Part shown: positions 35,600-47,430 of the stretch, one piece after another
Position numbering within the stretch: position 1 is the first letter of the stretch
Layout: each line of letters opens with the position of its first letter
NCBI RefSeq assembly: GCF_954871325.1
Contig: NC_088776.1
Location: forward strand, 61,776,954-61,840,953
Origin: Gordionus sp. m RMFG-2023
Lineage: Eukaryota > Nematomorpha > Gordioida > Chordodea > Parachordodidae
Length of the DNA stretch: 64,000 bases
Direction of reading: 5' to 3'
Made by a program: the position numbers and the translations under genes
Notes under the pieces: model-generated
What the model saw: the letters and a program-made list of their open reading frames with translations, nothing else
Database searches by the model: none
Told to the model about the DNA's origin: nothing

Positions 35600-37720
35600 C
35601 CCTAATTATATTCTGAAAAAAATTAAATTTCAAGGGAAAGGTATAAGAACTATTGAAATGCCAAAAACATCCGTAGAGGTGGTATGTTAATAACATGGTA
35701 AATATATTGTTGGAAAAATAAGGTTACGAAGAATAGTAAAATTTGAAAAATGTGGTAAATAATAATTCGGAAACTATGTGTAAAGGAAAGAGGAAAATTT
35801 TAGAAAATAAAGTGCCAAAGAGTAGCAAAAATGACAAATTTGGTAAATAATTTTGAGGAAAAATTCAGGAAAATGTGATGATATTTTGGATAATAAAAGT
35901 GATATAAATAATAATAAATAGACAGGAAATTGAGAAAAATTATTGATTTGGGAATAGATATTATTTCTGAAATTGATAGTGAGGATTAAATTTTAGATTA
36001 GAAAAATAAAATAACGGAAGAGGAAATATTAAAATATAATGATATTATAAATGAGGATAAAATATATAAAGATTTAAATCATCAAAAATTGCCTTTTCTA
36101 GTCAAATTAATTATTTTAAAAAAAAGGAATCCAATGATATTGGGTAAAATATAAAAATTGGGAAGAGAAATGAAAAAAAATGTAAATCAAAATTTGGTAT
36201 TTAAGGAATATATTGATTAATATATATAAAATAAATAAATTAGTATATATAAAGAATTTTTCCAAGAAATATTAGGTCGCATACACCATGAAGGAGAGAG
36301 TTCATTAATATGGATAAATAGTGTTCAGATTCAATATATGATGAGGTTCGGGGAGCGCTTAGTTCAAGAAACCATGTTAAATTATATATTATCGGAGAAA
36401 TAATGGAATAAGAAGTTTATTAAGGCATAATAATCAATTATTATAATACAAGTTTTTTAAGGAAGAAGAAATATATATACCAGAAGGCGCAACCAATTCG
36501 GTACATGATAGCTAGAATAAAAGGATTTTTATGTGTGGGGGCCTTTGGAAAGGTTCGAAATAGTAGTGGTATTAAATCAATTTTAAAATGTACACAAATC
36601 ATGGAAAGTTTAAAAAAAAAGATGAAATAGAGTGTATATATGTGTCGTACGAGGATTCGGAATCTCTCAATTTTAAATCGTTTACCGAGGAAGATTTTAA
36701 AGATTTTAAAATCCCATTTAAACCGAAAATGTATTCTAGCAAGGTGTGCGGAGTACTCAAAACAGTAAATTTTCAAACAATTTTTGGAATAAACTCTAGA
36801 AGTACTCATAATTTATATTAATTTTTATATGCATTTTTCATATAAATTATAAAAATACCGAAATATCTATGGCGGAAATTTAACAGGTAAATACTTTACG
36901 CATGCCAGAATCCATTTCCGGTTAAATCGAATTTGCCCTCGGGTAAATGATTTAAAATTGAGAGATTCCGAGTCCCCACGGACTCCGCATTCCCATACGA
37001 CATATACATAAATAGCCAAGACAAAATGTTAGCGTTAAATTTATTAATCAATGATGTTTATAAAATGGAAAATTTGGTGGAATATTATATTACAGAATGG
37101 AGAATAAATAAACGAGTCTACAAAGCAATTTTTTTTTAAATCAAAGAAGGGAGATTGTTTGTGCATTAAAAAATAAATGTTATAATGAAAATAAGAACAT
37201 CCATGATAAATATTAATGATGAAGATGAACATATGATTGCTAAGAACATCTATGATAAACAGAGTTGTTAAAAGATACTTTTTAAATGGATCTAGATACA
37301 GATACATCGTCTAAAATAATATCTAGATACAGATATTTTAATCAAAAATCTATCTAGATACAGATACCACATTTTTATATCTAGATACAGGATCTAGATA
37401 CTTGTATCTAGATCCTTTAACAACTCTGATGATAAATATTAATGATGAAGATGAACATATGATTGCTAAGAACATCTATGATAAATATTAATAATGAAGA
37501 TGAACATATGATTGCTAAGAACATCTATGATAAATATTAATGATGAAGATGAACATACGATTGCCGAACATTCAGCACGAACGATAACAATTACTGACGA
37601 AGTCAACGAATATTATGAACGCCTTATGTTTTTTTTATATAATGGCCTATTTGACGAATTTACTAAAACAAATTGGACCTGTCGTACTTTTATATTATTA
37701 TTATATTATTAATATGATTT
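35600..37720 (+). pseudogene. Decayed coding stretch of unknown origin
   Basis: The plus strand becomes strongly purine-rich with many short coding-like pieces, unlike the flanks. The best are at 36588-36821 (DEIECIYVSYEDSESLNFKS and PFKPKMYSSKVCGVLKTVNF) and 37512-37712 (TITDEVNEYYERLMFFLYNG). Just before the latter is a 49-50-bp tandem repeat (about four units, 37190-37560) into which the 37260 element inserted. No family is recognised. It may be a decayed mobile-element or virus-like gene set. Confidence 0.45.
37260..37428. mobile_element. hAT-type MITE, CAGAGTTGTTAAAAGATAC family
   Basis: 169 bp; ends CAGAGTTGTTAAAAGATAC and, in reverse complement, CAGAGTTGTTAAAGGATC. The interior is built of repeated TATCTAGATACAGATA motifs. 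Perfect target duplication ATGATAAA at 37252-37259 and 37429-37436, inside a 49-bp tandem repeat unit. Confidence 0.9.
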
Positions 37721-37849
37721 TTTTTTTTGATTTTGTAAAATTATATATATTACGTGTGGTTTTTTTTTGGAATTAATATACAAAATAGTAAGTATTACGA
37801 AAGAAAATGTACGATTTAATATGATTTATTAAATGTGAGAAACGGAAAA

Positions 37850-37977
37850 GTGTTGGCTAGATTTGAGCCTATTTTAAAAAACAGGTATCTCAAGATTTAG
37901 GCAACATTTTTCCGCTTAAGATATTGAGTTGGCTGTTTTAAAATATTGTCTCATATCGAATCGTTTAACTTACACTA
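37850..37977. mobile_element. Short TAGTGTTGTT-family copy
   Basis: Left AGTGTTGGCTAGATTTGAGC, interior CTCAAGATTTAGGCAACATT and ATTGAGTTGGCTG, right GTTTAACTTACACTA. No clean target duplication. Confidence 0.5.
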
Positions 37978-38164
37978 CTTTTATATTTAATAACATGGAA
38001 AGTTAGTTGAAAAATTTGGATAAAATCCTCATCATAAGAATAGGTCATAATTTTATTTTAATTATCATAAATTACATTTTATATTTTAAGTATTACATTT
38101 TATTCTCCTTTTTTAAACCAAAAAAAAAAATTCCTTCTATATCTTTTTTTAACAATAAAAAAAT

Positions 38165-40394
38165 AACCAATAATGTAAAATAAAAATACAAATTGATATC
38201 AAAAAAAATGTAATGTTAATATGATATAAAAAAAAGTTAATATAAAATAGAGATCTGCAAAGTTAGGCCGGCCCGTACCCGGCTCGAGTCCGGCCCGGCT
38301 CGAACGGGTTTCGGGCAGAGCTTGGGCCTAATTCTATTTAAAATATCCGGGTTCGGACCGGGCCTAATATTTTTAAAAAAAATTCAGGCCGGGTCGGACC
38401 TTGGAAATTTTTTTAAATGTATGTAAATTTATCAATTTTATAATTGAATTTTTTTTTATGTAAAATAAAAATATTTGATTTTATATATTGAAACTAAACG
38501 ACATATAACATATGTCTTTTATTTTGATTTAATTATAAAAATTAATTTCTATATTTAATTAAATTCGGGCCGGGCCGGGTCTGTAAATTATTTTTAAAAA
38601 AATTTAGGGTTCGGGCCGGCAAACTTTTTTAAAAAAAAATTCGGGCCGGGGCCGGGCTTGAAAAATTAGGCCCGATGCAGATCACTAATATAAAATAAAA
38701 ATTATATCACCGAAAGGTATAACAAACAAAATCAGATTATTTAACATTTCACCCTCCAAAGAAATCCGGCTTATGATTTCCTTGGATATGTTGAATGGCA
38801 ACGCCATTTACGTTCATGATCGCCACGCAATACTCCACCCATGTTCATGGTGTAGTCTTCTTTTCAAACCAAACGATGGCTTGGTAAAGTAAAGGGCGCC
38901 CTAAGCTAACTTCCCAATCGGATCGCTTGTGCGTGGCATCGGACATCTAGATCCTCTCGAGCAAGGTTTACGTTGTCCTTCAGCAAGCCATCCAAATTCT
39001 GAGTCATAGCATCAACCCTGGCTGAAACTATCCTTGGAGGTATGATCTTAGGCACGGCATCGAACTTCAAGTGGATTTTTTCTTGTCTGACCATTTTGGG
39101 TATGTAGGAGTAAGTTGATTCGAGGTCTTTTTTTGTTGTCGAGATATTTCGGAAAACCATTAATATTTTGAGGGTTGTGTCTGTGCTAACCACGACGGGA
39201 ATAGTTGGTTCGGTTATCACCTCTATAGCAGTCATCCCGTTGATCAGGGCTTTGATGATGGTCACAATGATAGTCGTGGCGGTTGTCATGGAAGTTGTAC
39301 CCGCTATTGTTGTATCGATCGTCTTCGTAGTTATCGTTGCGATTGTCGAAACGGTTGCTATGGTGACAATTATCTTAGCTTTGATCAAAACGATTGTCGT
39401 GGAAGTTGCTGTGTAGTGCGTCAAATTGTTTGTCGCGGCCGTTGTTGTAGCGTATCCTGTAATTTTCATCAAATCGTTTGTCATGGCAGTAGTCGCAGCG
39501 TACATCGAAATGTTGTCCGTTGGCTATTGTCATTGATGAATTGGGGTTGCTTGATAAGAGATTTACCATGTGCATGTCCTGAATGGGTTTTGTGGTTACG
39601 TAGCTATTTTTGACTTTGCCCATGTGATTAACCTCTTGTACTCCAGGTGATTCAGTCAAATGAATGGCTTCAACTTTCATCACGCCCTTGATGTCACTTG
39701 GCTCAGTAGTGTTTTCCTCTAGACCTAGATTGTAAATGTCTTCTATAGTCATAGAGCTCCTGACCACTTTCCTGACATCTTTGGAATTCGAAGCAACTCT
39801 GACTTTCTCAATAATGCGCTGAATGCCATTGAATTTGCATTCTTTATTGAGTCTTGCTACCCGTGTGACCCAAGCCGAGAACGTCTCATCCTTGCCTTGA
39901 GTGGCAGCATAAATTAAGGACAGTTTGGCATTTTCAGTCTTCGATGGATGTTGTAGCTTGAATTTGCCAAGCAGGGTGATTGGGTCCTGGAAGTCTGCTT
40001 CTGTGCAAATAGCTCCAATGTTATTAAATTCGTCATCTGGACTTCGGAGAAACAACGGAGTCTTTTCTCCGTTGGAGATCTTGCTGGTGTCGAAGAAATT
40101 CTGCAATTTCCCTATGTAAGCGCTGTCATCGCTACTAAATTTAGGGAAATCCAGCTTGAAGAATTCAGTCATATATGTGGAATTATTCAAAGCATCCATC
40201 GCGAAGTTCGGACGTAATTTAGCCTCCATGAAGAATTTGTATAAAATCCTCTATTATATATTATTACCAATTATGTAAAATAAAAATACAAATTGATATC
40301 AAAAAAATGTAATATTAATATGATATAAAAAAAGTAAATATAAAATAAAAATTATATCACCGAAAGGTATAACAAACAAAATCAGATTATTTAA
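38165..40394 (-). mobile_element. Small gag-bearing LTR-retrotransposon fossil
   Basis: Direct repeats of about 130 bp lie at both sides: 40264-40394 is the 5' copy in element orientation, and 38165-38247 plus 38688-38750 is the 3' copy, split by the 440-bp MITE. Read on the minus strand the repeats start TGTTAAATAATCTGATTTTG, and a purine tract (GGAGGGTGAAA) precedes the 3' copy. The interior (about 40229-38906) carries a gag-like region with acidic and helical parts and no recognisable pol. It is broken in the gag region (about one or two breaks). The MITE shows that the element predates at least one hAT burst. Likely non-autonomous. No clear target duplication. Confidence 0.65.
38248..38687. 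mobile_element. GC-rich hAT-type MITE, ends TAGAGATCTGCA
   Basis: A 440-bp element: left TAGAGATCTGCAAAGTTAGG, right in reverse complement TAGTGATCTGCATCGGGCC. Perfect 8-bp target duplication ATATAAAA at 38240-38247 and 38688-38695. Longer than the 27748 copy because of extra GGGCCGG repeats near its right end. Inserted into an LTR of the surrounding retroelement fossil. Confidence 0.92.
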
Positions 40395-41713
40395 CAGTAG
40401 TCAAATAAACTCGTAGCATATTTGCGCTTAACATTTGCTGAAATAGCAAAAAATTAATGATTGTTTCTACATAATGAAATTAAAGTATATATTTTTTAAA
40501 AAGGAATACCATAAACCAAGGCAAGTTTTTTGCAAGATAGTTTAAAATTTATTTTAAAGATATATAAATAATAAAATACTGCAGATCAAAATTCAAATTT
40601 TTTCATGAGGGCTGGGAGTGGAATTTGAAACCCTAATCCCCCCTGAAGATAAAAGTGGGAATGTAGATGGGTAAATAAATTAGAAAATGTATTTATACAA
40701 TCGTTTTATTCAAATTCAATATCTTTTCCTACAAATTATAAACATTTGTTCAGAGTTGTACTAAAGATCTTTTTTGAAGATTTTTGAGCGAGATCTCGCT
40801 CAAAAATTTGAGCAAAATCTTTGAAGATAAATTTGAAGATCTTTTATTTTTAAAAAATTTTGAGCAGCGATCTTCAAAGATCTTTTATTTAAAAATATTT
40901 TAGATCAACGATCTTATATTTTATAATATTATAGTAAATTAATATTTTTTTGATATTATTTTTTGAAGTAAATGGGTTAGTAAGCATGTTAAATTAAAAT
41001 AAAAATTCAATAAAGATGTACCGACAATTTTCATAATCGTTATTTTTTTTAACTTTTTTTGCCATATATGGGTAAAAATTTATATTAAAATTTCAATGAA
41101 GATGTAATGTAAGTGTAACACAAAAAAGTGAAAATTGTTATAATCGTTATTTTTTTAACTATTTTAATTTATTGTGGCAAATAGGTAAAAAATTTATATT
41201 ATTAAGATGTAAAAATAAAATTTCAAGATGTACCATAGAAAAGTGACAATTGTCATAATCGTTATTTTTGAACTTTTTTGAATTTTTTTAATATATAACA
41301 TAGAAAACTGACAACTGTCATATGTAATATTTTTAAACTTTTTTTAAAATTTAAACAAGAATAAAATAAAGATATTTTGAAAATTATTTATTATTTTAAA
41401 ATTATTGAAAAAATATATTGTTAACCAGGTTTGTTGTTAGAAAGGTCCTACCCCATCTAATTTTAAAAAATCACCGTCTCCAATCTAATTTTTTTTAATA
41501 AAAAATATTGGCTCAGCATGTTTCTTAAATCTTTGATGGCTTTAGATTATAAAATAAATGGTGCCTTCTAACTTCTATAATTTAAGCGTTATCTAAGTAA
41601 AGTCGTGTTACAATGTACAACAACATTAAACAGCAAGCCTTTGCGAGCTATAAGTGGGCACAACATCGCACACAAATCTGCCCAAATAATTTTCTTAGAT
41701 CATTTAATAAATT

Positions 41714-42200
41714 TTACATATCATCATTTATTTGTTCTTGATTATCATGCTGAAAATGTATGTTATCATCTTGATTTTGATTATTTATAATGTACTTACC
41801 ATAAAAATCATCATCATGTATATTTGATATATCACTGTTATTTTCCTGGGCGATCTCTATATTATTAGAATTGTTATTTGGTTGCAAAGAGTCCTTATAT
41901 TCCTGTGAGGACTTATTATCGCTCATTTGTAACAAATATTCTGAGAATGCATCTTCAGAAAGATCGATATGAGTGATTAGCTGTTCTTCAGCTATCATTT
42001 CAACGGTTTTAATCATATTGGCACCATTGTCAAACGTGATACTGTATATTTGGTTCAAAAATATATTATTACTTTTTTAATAAATTTTCTATTTCTTCCT
42101 TTAAATTAGACGCCGTGTGCGACTTTACATAACATGGCTAAAGTTCGAATTTCAATCTTATAATCTTAAAAAAAACTAGATCTACCCAATAGAATAAGTT
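41714..42200 (-). pseudogene. hAT transposase remnant in the palindrome spacer
   Basis: The minus-strand open part 42058-41714 begins MNQIYSITFDNGANMIKTVE, the hAT catalytic-core signature (family form IYSITTDNGANM), followed by an Asn/Asp/Gln-rich tail. Just upstream, in another frame, HTASNLKEEIENLLKK resembles the preceding family helix, so there is at least one frame break. The N-terminal zinc finger and the C-terminal dimerisation region are missing. This ties the CAGAGTTGTAC-ended elements to the hAT superfamily. Confidence 0.8.
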
Positions 42201-42689
42201 AGTTAAGGTAGGTTTCTTATTTCGTCAAAACCAAGAATTTGACGATCTATAAATATATTTAAAAAATCCGGACTCGTTTGAGCTTTGCCTTATAGCTCGC
42301 AAAGGCTTGCTGTTTAATGTCGTTGTAAATTGTAAAAGCACGACTTTAATTAAATAACGCTCAAATAATAGAAGTTAGAAGGCACCACTTTTTAATATTT
42401 TATAATTTAAAGCCATCAAAGATTTAAGAAACATGCCGAGCCAATATTTTTTATTAAAAAAAAATTAGATTGGGGACGGTTATTTTTTAAAATCTAGTTG
42501 GGGTTCTAACAACAAACCTGGTTAACAATACAATATATTTTTTCAATAATTTTGAAATAATTAATAATTTTCAAAATATCTTTAATTTATCCTTGTTTAA
42601 ATTTTAAAAAAGTTTAAAAATATTACATATGACAATTGTCAGTTTTCTATGTTATATATTAAAAAAAAATCAAAAAAAGTTTAAAAATA

Positions 42690-43110
42690 ACGATTATGAC
42701 AATGTCACTTTCCTGTGGTACATCTTCAATGTTTAATTTAACATATGAACATTATCTATTTTTACCCATTTGCCTTAAATAAATTTAAAAAAGTTCAATA
42801 ATAACGACAATTGTCACTTTCCTGTCGTACATCTTCACTGAAATTTTAATTTTACATGTTAACAATAACTATTTTTATCCATTTGCCTTAAAAAAATTCA
42901 AAAAAGTTCAAAAATAACGATTATGACAATTGTCACTTTCTTGTAGTACATCATCACTGAAAATTTTATTTAATAAGTTAACCTTAACTATTTTTATCCA
43001 ATTGCCTTAAATAAATTCAAAAAAAATTCAAAAAAGTTTAAAAATAATGATTATGACAATTGTCACTTTCCTGTGGTACATCTACACTGAAATTTTAATT
43101 TAACAGGTTA
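42690..43110 (+). repeat. Tandem array of about 110-bp units (right palindrome arm)
   Basis: About four units, each with AACGATTATGACAATTGTCA, CTTTCCTGTGGTACATCTTC and AACTATTTTTACCCATTTGC-like parts. The array resumes at about 51210-51620 beyond the Ty3/Gypsy insertion. Matching inverted units lie at about 41000-41340. Confidence 0.8.
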
Positions 43111-43112
43111 AC

Positions 43113-43461
43113 TGTTGTAATTATTCAATTTTTCCTTTTTTTATTAATTTTTTTTATATTGTTATGTAATTATTTTTTTGAGTATTATAATTTTTTTATA
43201 TTTGAATATTAGAATTAGTTTATTATATTATAATTTTAGTTGGGCATTGTTAGTTCGCCATTCAAATTTGCAATTTGAATATTAAAAAGATATATATATA
43301 GGAAACAAAATAATTAAAAAAATTCATTATTATTATTCAACCAACAATTATTTCAATTATTCACAGATTATTATTTCAATATCAAAATAATGGTTTGATG
43401 TTATAAATATTTAATCTTTAATCTTCCTTTTTTTTATAATAATCAACGTCAAAATTCAACA
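43113..43461 (+). repeat. 5' LTR of the Ty3/Gypsy element
   Basis: About 349 bp, followed by CTGGTCCGAAGAG, the likely primer-binding region. The partner is at 50853-51204. Confidence 0.9.
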
Positions 43462-44516
43462 CTGGTCCGAAGAGTAAACATACTCAGGAACCGCAGATAT
43501 TCAGTCTAATAAATAGACTATACAATTAAATTTAGAAGAAATAAATTGTGATTAAAAGTCAATTTTTTTTATATATCAGCGTATTTAAGGTAAAAAAAAA
43601 AATATATATATATTTTATATATTTTTTCTTTTCTTTTATTTTTAATGCCTTTTTATGCTTTTATTTTAATCATAATATTACTTACATTGTTGTATAATTT
43701 TGGCCGCAGCATTAAGTTATTTGTGATTAAAATTATTTTGAATTCTTTGTAATGTATCTAAGTCAAATTATTTTAAGGAATTTATTATTGGAAAATATAA
43801 TGGCAATAATATTTTCGGTAATAGTGCATTTTTATTAGGTTTAATTTTAGGTAGAAATACATCGTACATCAAAATAGAAAATAAGGAATTAGATAAGATA
43901 AAAAATATATTAAATGAGGAAAATAAGGAGAGTAAACATTGCTAGAAGTACAGAGAATTTCAGACGAATTAGTTACTATAGCTGTGGTCAGCCAGGCCAT
44001 ATGTCGCGTGATTGTTATTTAACAAAGGATTTGAAATGCGCGAGATGTGGCAGGAATGGCCATTTAGCTATAAGATGTAGATTAAACAATATGATTGTGA
44101 GATGTAATATTTGTGGCCAGGATGGACACAGTCAAGAGAAATGTAACAAATGACTAAGAAAGAAATATTTTAATAGTGAATTTTGTAACAATAATTATTT
44201 TTTTAATGTTGATAATTTAGTAGCAAATAAGAATAAAAATTTTAATTTTAATAATAAATTTGGTAATAATAGTTTTTCTTATTTTAGTTCAGATAAAAAT
44301 AAGCATTTTAATTTTAATGATAGATTTGATAATTATAATAATTTTTTTAATATTAATAATTGTAGTAAAAATAAGTATTTTAATTTTAATAATGATAATT
44401 AGGATAATGTTGATAGTGTTAGTGTAAGTAAGAATAATTATGGTGATATGAACGTAAAATTTTGTGATAATAAAAAGTGTTTTAACGTTGATAATTATAA
44501 TTCAAGCGATATTAAT

Positions 44517-46641
44517 TGTTGCGTTATTATAATTATATATTTTTGTAATCTAATTTTATTTTTATATTACATTTTATGAATTCAAATTTATCTTTTCAAC
44601 TTAACTTTTTATTTTTGTAATTCAACTTATATTACTTATTATTTTGCGTAACCTTATTTATATAACTTTCGGTTTAACTTTACTTTTTTTTATATTATTT
44701 TATTTTTTATATTCTAATTTATATTTTATAAAACGTATAAATACCTTAAGAAAAGAAAAAGAAATTAGTCAATAAAGTTAATAAAATATATTTTTACTGA
44801 CTCGAACCTCGCACCATATCGTCACCACCCATATTCTTTGCATGGTGCCCTTTGGGTGGTGGACTAGAAAAAGATGACTACCTAATCTGCTGAGATGACC
44901 ATCTAATCTATGACGATTGTTTAATCCATTGAGATGACTCTATTTATATGACTACCTATTGTGTTGATTGCTTAACCTATGGAGATGACTACCTATTATG
45001 ACTCTACCTTGTGCTTAACCTATGGAGATGACTACCTATTATGACTACCTTATCTATTGTGATGTTATGACTACCTTATCTATTGTGACTACCTAAACTA
45101 CTGAGATGACCAAGAATCAAACCTTAGTACGTTCTTTCATGCAAAAAGCTTCTTTCTTTATGGTGTCCCGGCTCTGGATGTTGGACTGGAATATAATAGC
45201 CAGCACCTAACCTAATGTGACAACCTAGGAAGAACTGATATGGAAGTTGAACGATAGGTTATGAATTCTATTTTGTGAGACCAATGATGGTTACTTATTA
45301 TTCTAATCCACGTAAGAAGTATTATAAATTAAAATTTTATGCCAGGATAAAGGCATGTTATAAATTTTTAAAATTACTAAAATGTAAAATCATAATGGAT
45401 AATATTGATATTTTTTGATTTCTTGAATGATGACCAATTGTTGTAAATTAACATAAACCTAAAGATGAATTCTTAAATATAATTAAAAATATTAAAAATC
45501 CTAAACAAGAAGATAAAACTTAATTTTAAATATGTTAAAATGTAATTTTTAAATCACATGATTGATTCAAATAACCCTTATAAGTAATACTTAATATGAT
45601 AAAAAGTTTTTGAAATTAAAAGCTTTGAAGACAAAAAGTTATGTAAAAAAACATTCATTTTAGAAAAATATATTTAAATTATGTGGTGAATCTTATGAAG
45701 AATTTTTTTTTTTTTGAATTAAAATTAGGGTGTGAAATTTAAAATTTTATTTAAAGAGAGGGAAATGTGAATAATATATTATTTGCATATTTTAACCTGG
45801 GAGATAGAAAATAAACAAAAATTAATTAAACACTAAAACACGAAAAATTAAACGCTTATAAAATATGAAATGCTAAAAAATGTAAAACGCAAAAAATATA
45901 AAACGCTAAAAATATAAAACGCATAAAACGCTAAAAGTATAAAACGCTATGATTAACTTAAAAATAATATAATAATTATTATAATTTATCATTCCTTATT
46001 CTGGATTAAAATTTTATTCCTTATTACATAAATTTTTATTCGTGCATATTCATATATTTGATTTGATCAACTATGCCAAATTATATATTCCGATTTATTC
46101 CAAATTCCAATATTCGACTGGATTAATTATGAAATTTGAGAAATGTGAAGGATATCAAGCTAACGATAACGTTCAACGATTTCATCAAACCTACGAGAAC
46201 ATTTGAGACTTATGCGCTAACCAAGAAGAAACCGAATACAATCGAAACGGGAAAAACTTCTAGAACAACAAACTCTCTATGACTTCTCCGATGAAATTAT
46301 CAGAAGAGGGAGAATGTTGCGTTATTATAATTATATATTTTTGTAATCTAATTTTATTTTTATATTACATTTTATGAATTCAAATTTATCTTTTCAACTT
46401 AACTTTTTATTTTTGTAATTCAACTTATATTACTTATTATTTTGCGTAACCTTATTTATATAACTTTCGGTTTAACTTTACTTTTTTTTTATATTATTTT
46501 ATTTTTTATATTCTAATTTATATTTTATAAAACGTATAAATACCTTAAGAAAAGAAAAAGAAATTAGTCAATAAAGTTAATAAAATATATTTTTACTGAC
46601 TCGAACCTCGCACCATATCGTCACCACCCATATTCTTTGCA
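44517..46641 (+). mobile_element. Young non-coding LTR element nested in the Ty3/Gypsy copy
   Basis: LTRs 44517-44842 and 46315-46641 (326/327 bp) start TGTTGCGTTATTATAATT and end ATATTCTTTGCA. They differ only by one base in a T run as far as I can see. Perfect 5-bp target duplication TTAAT (44512-44516, 46642-46646). TGGTGCCC follows the 5' LTR (primer-binding type) and CAGAAGAGGGAGAA precedes the 3' LTR (polypurine tract). The 1.47-kb interior has no coding region of note. It contains repeats of GAGATGACTACC (about 44.9-45.1 kb) and AAAACGCTAAAAATAT (about 45.85-45.95 kb). A whole-looking, non-autonomous element that is very recent by LTR identity. Confidence 0.9.
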
Positions 46642-47089
46642 TTAATAGAAGTGATATAAAAATAAAAAGTAGAGATTTTGAAATATATAGAATTAAAAAT
46701 GCAACTTGTTTAGATGTACGAAAAATGGAATTAGAGAATTTTTTAATGAAGAATAGATGCCCGAGAGTAAAGATAAATATGGATGAAGCAGAAATTTGTT
46801 TTTTATTAGATACAGGAGCAGAAATTAGATTGATAAGTATTAAGGATTTTATGAGATTTTGGCCAGAGAAAGAATTTGTTTCAAAAAAGATAAGAGCCAA
46901 ACAATTGGATGGTAGCGTGGTGAAAATTTTAGGGTATTATAGGGTAAGGTTACCAGGAGTTAATAAAAGTATAAATTTATGGATAACTACGTTGAAGATT
47001 GAACTAATTTTAGGTTGGTATGATATAAGAACGTTAGGTCCAGTTTATAATTGGTGGAATTTTTTCGAAACTATCCCAGTAGGTAATGA

Positions 47090-47430
47090 TGAAAATAGTG
47101 AAATAATAAGGAGTGATTTTGAGAAAATTAAGTTACCTAGTATAGAAGATAAACAAGAATTAGTTCTCGATAAACTTAGAAATCGAACAACAGAATTTAT
47201 TGATAATAGTGAAATAATAAGGAGTGATTTCGATAGATTTAAGTTACCTACTATAGAAGATAAACAAGAATTAGTTCTCGATAAACTTAGAAATCGAACA
47301 ACAGAATATATTGGTAATAGTAAAATAATAAGGAGTGATTTCGATAGATTTAAGTTACCTATTATAGAGGATAAACAAGAATTAGTTTTCGATAAACTTA
47401 GAAATCGAACACCAGAGTTTTTGATTAAAT
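47090..47430 (+). repeat. Three tandem 38-39-residue repeats in the pol region
   Basis: Between the protease and reverse transcriptase parts of the Ty3/Gypsy fossil, a unit of about 117 bp (peptide NSEIIRSDF, then KLP, IEDKQELVLDKLRNRT) occurs three times with few differences. Such linker expansion is a local tandem duplication within the element. Confidence 0.85.

Noticed and set aside
36441-36809. Minus-strand 122-codon Phe-rich frame
   Set aside because: Opposite to the better coding-like plus-strand piece, with composition expected from the complement of purine-rich sequence.
39168-39416. Plus-strand Val/Ile-rich open frame
   Set aside because: It is the antisense shadow of the gag-like region of the minus-strand LTR fossil; its low-complexity composition follows from that repeat-rich sequence.
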